DNA of 64,000 nt from Ustulina deusta (lineage: Eukaryota > Ascomycota > Sordariomycetes > Xylariales > Xylariaceae): contig JAJNNX010000014.1 in the NCBI GenBank assembly GCA_023159155.1, forward strand, positions 930,001 to 994,000, read 5' to 3'. This document shows, one piece after another, positions 59,566 through 64,000 of the stretch. Positions within the stretch are counted from its first letter, which is position 1; each line of letters begins with the position of its first letter. A program made the translations under genes and the position numbers. The notes under the pieces are model-generated. The model ran no database searches and had not been told where the DNA came from. It was given only the letters and a program-made list of their open reading frames with translations.

Positions 59566-62500
59566 CTAGTTAATATCGAACAGGGACTTAAGCTTGATGA
59601 TAAGCGCCCACTCGTCGTTCGTGACCTCTTTCCTGTAGAATTCCTTGAGACAGTCGATGCTGGCACGCGAGATCAAGCTGTACAGCATATCAGACTCCTC
59701 GAGTTGTCGGCCGTACGTCGGCTGGTGGCCGCCCATCTCGATCTTGACCGCCACTGACGGCTGTCCCTTCTTGCAGATTGGGATTTGCTTGTGATCTCTT
59801 TCAATCGATGATCTGTCCATAGCTTGTCAGTTCCAGAGGAGAAAAGGGGGGGGGAGTTATCTTGCGTCATGGGATGATAGAAACTTACACTCGGCCCATG
59901 CTAACAACCTCCTTACCGCCCGTGGGGTTCTGTCTCACGGCAGCTATGGGTGTGCCGACCCGGAGGTTACCATCTACCACATCAACACCTACGACAATGG
60001 GGTTGGTCTTGTTGAAAACCGCCACGGTGTTGAGGACGCAGGGGAACACGGCGAGCAGCTTCGATTCCTCCTTCTTCTTCTCGAGTTGATCCTCCATATG
60101 CTTTGTGAATGAGTCAAACAGATGGTAAATGATGTCGGCAGTGAAAATCTTGATTCCGTTCTCCTCGGCGTAGGCCTGAGCTTCCTTGTCCACCTTGACG
60201 TCGAAACAGAGCATGACGGCGTAGTCAGGGCTCTTTTCCAGCATCGTACCGCACTGCATCACGTCACGCTTGAACACAGGGCCGATACCAACGTTGGCTA
60301 CGGGAATCTTGCAATCCTTCAAGAAATCGAGAAGGGCTTCGAGTGAACCAAGGGTTGATGCTTGCACACTGACACCTCGTCCCGATGTAGACACACGACT
60401 AAACAGTTTGTTTAAATCTGCTTCAACTTCTTCTTCCAAATCTTCTTCGTCATCATCAGGTCCGACCACGAGCAATCGAGAACCAGCAATGGCGCCTTCG
60501 AGCCCAGGTGCACTAATCTTGACACCCATAGCTGCCTTCACCTCCTTGTTGTGTACATATTGTGATTTGACACGCAACTCTTTCATGACTGCCGGAGTAA
60601 GCAGTGCTCGAATGTTCGTAGTGATAGCTCCTTCAACGCCACACACTACTATTCGATCGCCTTCTCGAAGAATACCGTTGGACAGGATGACATCGATAGT
60701 CATACCAAAACCTTCGATTGCCTTGACCTCGAGAACGGTAGCTTGCACCTCCGAGAGATACATGAGTGAACCAACCATTCTTTCTTGAGTCAACTGTACA
60801 ATGAGCTTTAACATATCCGGGATACCCTCTCCTGTGTGAGCGGAGGTTGGAACCAATGAAACATATCGGGCCATGGACTTGTTCTCGTGGAAAAGCTCAG
60901 CATTGAAACCTTGTTCGGAAAAGGCGAGTTTGGTCTGCTCCAATCGGTTCTTGAATTCGTTCTGTACACCTCGACTCTGAAGAGCCAAACTCTCCTGAAA
61001 CCCATTGTTGTCGACCTTCTTCCAACCGTACAAACGATCAATCTTGTTGAGTGCGACAATGAAGGGCGTCTTCCGGTCACGGAGCAGCTTCATCGATTCA
61101 AGGGTCTGGGGTTCAAGACCGTGCATGATATCGACGACTAGAATGGCAATGTTGCAAAGTGAGGAACCTCTAGAACGCAAGTTGGAGAAAGACTCGTGAC
61201 CAGGTGTGTCGATAATCAAGAGACCGGGAACCTTGAGCTCGAACTTTCCGTCCTGGTTTACAACGGCAGTCTTCTGCTTGATAGCCTCACCTAGTAGAAG
61301 AATATTAGTTGGCGACCCTTAACCGTAGGAAGGGGTTGCGACAAACCTGGGAAATATGTAGCACCAATCTGCTGTGTGATACCACCCGCTTCTCCTTCTT
61401 GGACATTTGTTTGCCGAATCTTGTCCAGTAGTTTTGTCTTTCCTGTATCGACGTGACCCAAGATACAGCAGATAGGGCTGCGAAGGTTTTCCTTGGATCT
61501 CGCGGCCAGGGCAGCTTGGTGAGCTTTCTCTCTCCGTTCGGCAGCCTCTTTCTTGCGCTGGGCCACGGCAGCTCGAGCAGCTGTTCGCTCTTCATCTTCA
61601 GACGAAGAATCGTCTGATTCTGATTCGGACTCGGACCCGGATTCCTTGGCCTTACGTCGTGAGGATAATGCCTTGGTGGACTCCTTTGCAGCAGCTTTCT
61701 TTTCGGCCTCTTCATCTGAATCGGCGTCCCAGCTGTCCTTCACATCATCTCCCGAAGCGGCGGCTGCCTCCCAATCGTCCTCGATCTGCTCCTCTGCCTG
61801 AGCCTTCTTGGCAGCTTCTTGAGCAGCTGCTTGCGCTGCTGCTTCTGCGGCGGCCTTGGCTTCAGCATCCTTGACTGCAGCTTCGGCTTGTATTCTCGCC
61901 CGCTCGGCAGCTTCGGCTAGGGCTTTCTCTTCATCCACCTTCAAAGGATTAGTAAAGCAACTCTTAACCAAGTCATAGGAATGGGAGATAACCTTTTGTT
62001 CATTCTTCTTGCCCCGTTTCTTGCTGTCGTAGGTAACCTTTTTCTTCTTGTCCTCACCGTCTTCCGAAGGCCCAACCTGGAGGCCAGCATTAATCATTTG
62101 CTGCAGCTTCCTCTCATTGCGGGCCTTCTCTTCCTTCTGAGCCTTGGTAAGATACTTCCCTTCTTTCTTAAGCTGCTCAATCCTCTCCTTTTCTTTCTGC
62201 TTTTTACGAGCCCTCTCTTCTTCCTTTCGTTTAGCTTCTTCGGCTTCCTGTTTCTCTAACTCTGCAAGGCGAGCTTTCTCATTTTCGGCAGCTTTTTCGG
62301 CTACTTCACGTTGCCGCCGTAATTCCTCCTGTTGCTTCTGAATGGCGGCCAAATGTGCTGGAAGCTTTTTGCCTTTCTTCCCTGAGGCCTCTGCGGCCGG
62401 GGCCGGGGCCGGGGCCTCTTTCTTCTCTTCAACAGCGGCCTTGACGGGTTCTGGAGCTTTCACAGCTGGTGCGGGCGCGGGTGCGGGTGCGGGTGCTGTT

Positions 62501-63062
62501 GTTTTCTTTTTCGCGGCCTAGACAAGATAGCAAACGTTAGAATTCGAAGACAATCGAGATGTGTGCTAGCACCAACCTGCTCCTTTTTCCTTTGCTTCTC
62601 CCTCTCTTTCCTCAACTTTTCCTTCTCGGCCTTGGTGAGCATCCTGCCCGAGTCGTCAACATCATCTCCATCGGCAGCAGCGGCAGGAGTTTTGGCAGCA
62701 GGTTGGTTCTTGTTCTGCTTCCCTCCTTTCCCCTTCTTCTCCGGTAGCGCAAACTCGTCCTCAGCCGTCGCTTCTTGGGGCGCCTGGAAGGAGGTTATGT
62801 CGGTGGGCTCTGTGGCAGTGGGTTCAGGGGATTCGCCGTCGACGAAATTCTCGGACAAGCCCTTCTTCTTGCGCCTCTCCATAGCCTTCTTCCTGAAGGC
62901 CATGAGGCCGCCGACGGGCGCATCGCCCTCCTCTGCCTGTTCTCCCTCAGCGTCGGCGGCGGTAGCGGGAGCGGCATCGCCATTAGTCGGTGCAATGCTC
63001 TCACCAAGGTCGGCTTCCCAGTCGTCAGCTGCCTTCTTTCCTCCCTTCTTTTTCGGCGGCAT
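59566..63062 (-). CDS. FUN12: Translation initiation factor eIF5B (IF2-like GTPase)
   Basis: GTPase that joins the 60S subunit to the initiation complex. Exons: 62577-63062, 61993-62517, 61347-61938, 59889-61290 and 59566-59812, giving 1083 codons. Seen: a start [21 protein letters not shown]; a long charged Lys/Glu N-terminal region, with a PA repeat and Ala-rich helices; then the GTPase domain with G1 GHVDTGKT, switch region [14 protein letters not shown]3 DTPGH, G4 NKID and SAHTGEG (G5); domain II with [16 protein letters not shown]; and domain III-IV to SLFDIN. Junction checks: FPG joins EAIKQKT, GRV joins SSIERDH. The 54-nt segment 61939-61992 is a multiple of three and stop-free, with a CTAAT branch and AAG end but a weak GTTATC donor. 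I treat it as an intron; if it were retained, 18 residues would be added. All catalytic motifs are intact. Confidence 0.94.
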
Positions 63063-63832
63063 CGTGACGGCTTGCTGGATTCGTAGCTAGACGGTGTTGG
63101 GGGCAATGCAGAACCCTACTGCGTAGCAAAGTGTCGTAGAATTGAATGAACGTGAGACGAGCGTGTCTTCGGTCGTGTCGTCGTGTTGGCGGCCGTCTAC
63201 AAGTCACCTAGCAAAAGAGACTAGACAAGGCGAGACGGGGTGGCGGGTGCAATGTTTGACGACCGGAGAGAGGATGATTAAGGACAGGTCGGAGGCACAG
63301 GTGATGTGTTTTCTAGAGTCATGTCCCAGAAACCCCCGGAGACATGGCCTGCTCTTTCTTACGCTTGTCTCCGAACACAAAAGAGACGAGGCCGCACACA
63401 AGGAAAGAAAAATCTCCAGTCTCTAGCGCTCTCACTGGATGGCGAGAAGGTGAGAGAGGGTCTACGGTGTACAGTGGCAGGAGTTGGTAGTGGTGTCGGT
63501 CGATGTGGGAGACTTACAGGCAGGTGGCCGAGTGATGACACTGCGGGGAGTTGCACATTCCAGTGGATAAATTAAATTTGTGAAATGCACGCGGACATCC
63601 ATCCCGAACATCAAAGTCCGAGCTACCGGGCACCGATAAGGACTTAAGCGAGCGAGCGGACTTCTTATCACACTTATCGATAGAGTATATAATGGGGACT
63701 ACAACAGGTAGGCTAAACAAAAGAGAATACTTGTAAGAAAATATTTCTCTCAAGAGGAAGAGGGGGAAAAAAAAAGACTAGCTCACTAGCTTTTCTTATT
63801 AGAAGATAGTTATGGCCAACAAAAAATAGTAT
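63063..63832. other. Intergenic, eIF5B promoter and tRNA 3' flank
   Basis: 770 bp upstream of eIF5B. GC-moderate, with several short overlapping open frames that have no features. A stretch of T residues on the minus strand at 63821-63826 ends the tRNA unit. Confidence 0.6.
63821..63826 (-). terminator. RNA polymerase III terminator, T6
   Basis: Six T residues on the minus strand, seven bases after the tRNA-Glu discriminator base. This is the expected Pol III stop for the tRNA unit. Confidence 0.8.
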
Positions 63833-63944
63833 CTCCGAATCGGGGAATCGAACCCCGGGCTTGACGGCACTTCCCCTAACCTACACCATTCACTGGACAG
63901 GCTACGATGAGAGCGTCAAATGTTGGCCACTACACCAATTCGGA
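63833..63944 (-). tRNA. tRNA-Glu(CTC) with 40-nt intron
   Basis: Complete cloverleaf on the minus strand. The acceptor stem TCCGAAT pairs fully with ATTCGGA. The D-arm is GTGT/ACAT with loop AGTGGCCA. The anticodon stem TGACG pairs with CGTCA. The T-arm CGGGG-TTCGATT-CCCCG is perfect and contains the B box. The anticodon loop reads C-T-CTC-A then C, with the intron (63868-63907) placed between positions 37 and 38, the usual site for eukaryotic nuclear tRNA introns. The anticodon CTC decodes GAG (Glu). The mature molecule is 72 nt plus CCA, which is not encoded. It needs the tRNA splicing endonuclease. It is preceded after only 19 nt by another tRNA on the same strand. Confidence 0.93.
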
Positions 63945-63963
63945 GGGGGAACAATGAAATTTT

Positions 63964-64000
63964 CGACCTCGGCCGGACTCGAACCGACAATCTCTAGAGA
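63964..64000 (-). tRNA. Partial tRNA (3' part only), isotype uncertain, possibly Arg
   Basis: On the minus strand the last 37 bases form the 3' end of a tRNA: T-arm GTCGG-TTCGAGT-CCGGC (stem pairs with one G-U) and a 3' acceptor strand CGAGGTC followed by G. The 5' half and the anticodon lie beyond the window. A 5' acceptor strand of GACCTCG is predicted, which would suit some fungal tRNA-Arg genes, but the isotype is not shown. No TTTT run follows before the next tRNA. Confidence 0.75.

Overview
The window is nuclear DNA of a filamentous ascomycete, most likely a sordariomycete. The support is the short GT-AG introns with CTAAC/CTAAT/TGAC branch sites in almost every gene, fungal-only genes (DASH subunit Ask1, CYP61/Erg5, Eaf7, Rrn7) and intergenic DNA full of short TACCTA/TAGGTA palindromes. 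I found no rRNA, CRISPR, plasmid or intact transposon. All gene models were assembled by eye from splice signals, reading-frame continuity and remembered family features, without any search.

Layout: (1) 0-8.2 kb: 3' part of BMS1 (+), a glutathionyl-hydroquinone reductase-type GST (-) with long microsatellite-rich introns, and ubiquitin-activating enzyme UBA1 (-). (2) 8.2-20 kb: a cell-surface stretch with a Thr-rich repeat GPI-type glycoprotein (-) and a secreted/transmembrane kelch protein (+), divergent and separated by about 4.4 kb that holds only one weak small-gene candidate. (3) 20-27.6 kb: a Yip1-domain membrane protein (+), a mitochondrial-type rhodanese (-) and CYP61/ERG5 (-). (4) 27.6-32.7 kb: a 5.2-kb stretch with no convincing gene. 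(5) 32.7-50 kb: dense housekeeping genes: ASK1 (-), a gamma-tubulin complex component (-), EAF7 (+), ubiquitin-L40 fusion (-), RRN7 (-), eIF5A (-), VPS52 (+) and a Gyp8/TBC1D20-like RabGAP (-). (6) 51.7-64 kb: an MMS1_N/CPSF-A-type beta-propeller protein (+), a frameshifted HET-like gene remnant (+), eIF5B (-), and at the right edge an intron-containing tRNA-Glu(CTC) (-) lying 19 nt downstream of a second tRNA that runs off the window.

Functionally the window is mostly ribosome production and translation (BMS1, RRN7, L40, eIF5A, eIF5B, tRNAs), ubiquitin supply (UBA1, ubiquitin-L40), spindle/microtubule assembly (ASK1, GCP) and vesicle traffic (VPS52, RabGAP, Yip1). The less conserved parts are the two surface proteins, the HET-like relic and the long gene-free tracts. 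I found no convincing new multi-gene system. The most unusual points are the probable dicistronic tRNA pair, a start codon split by an intron in the ubiquitin-L40 gene (with possible similar start-proximal introns in two other genes), and the two-register hexapeptide repeat of the surface glycoprotein.
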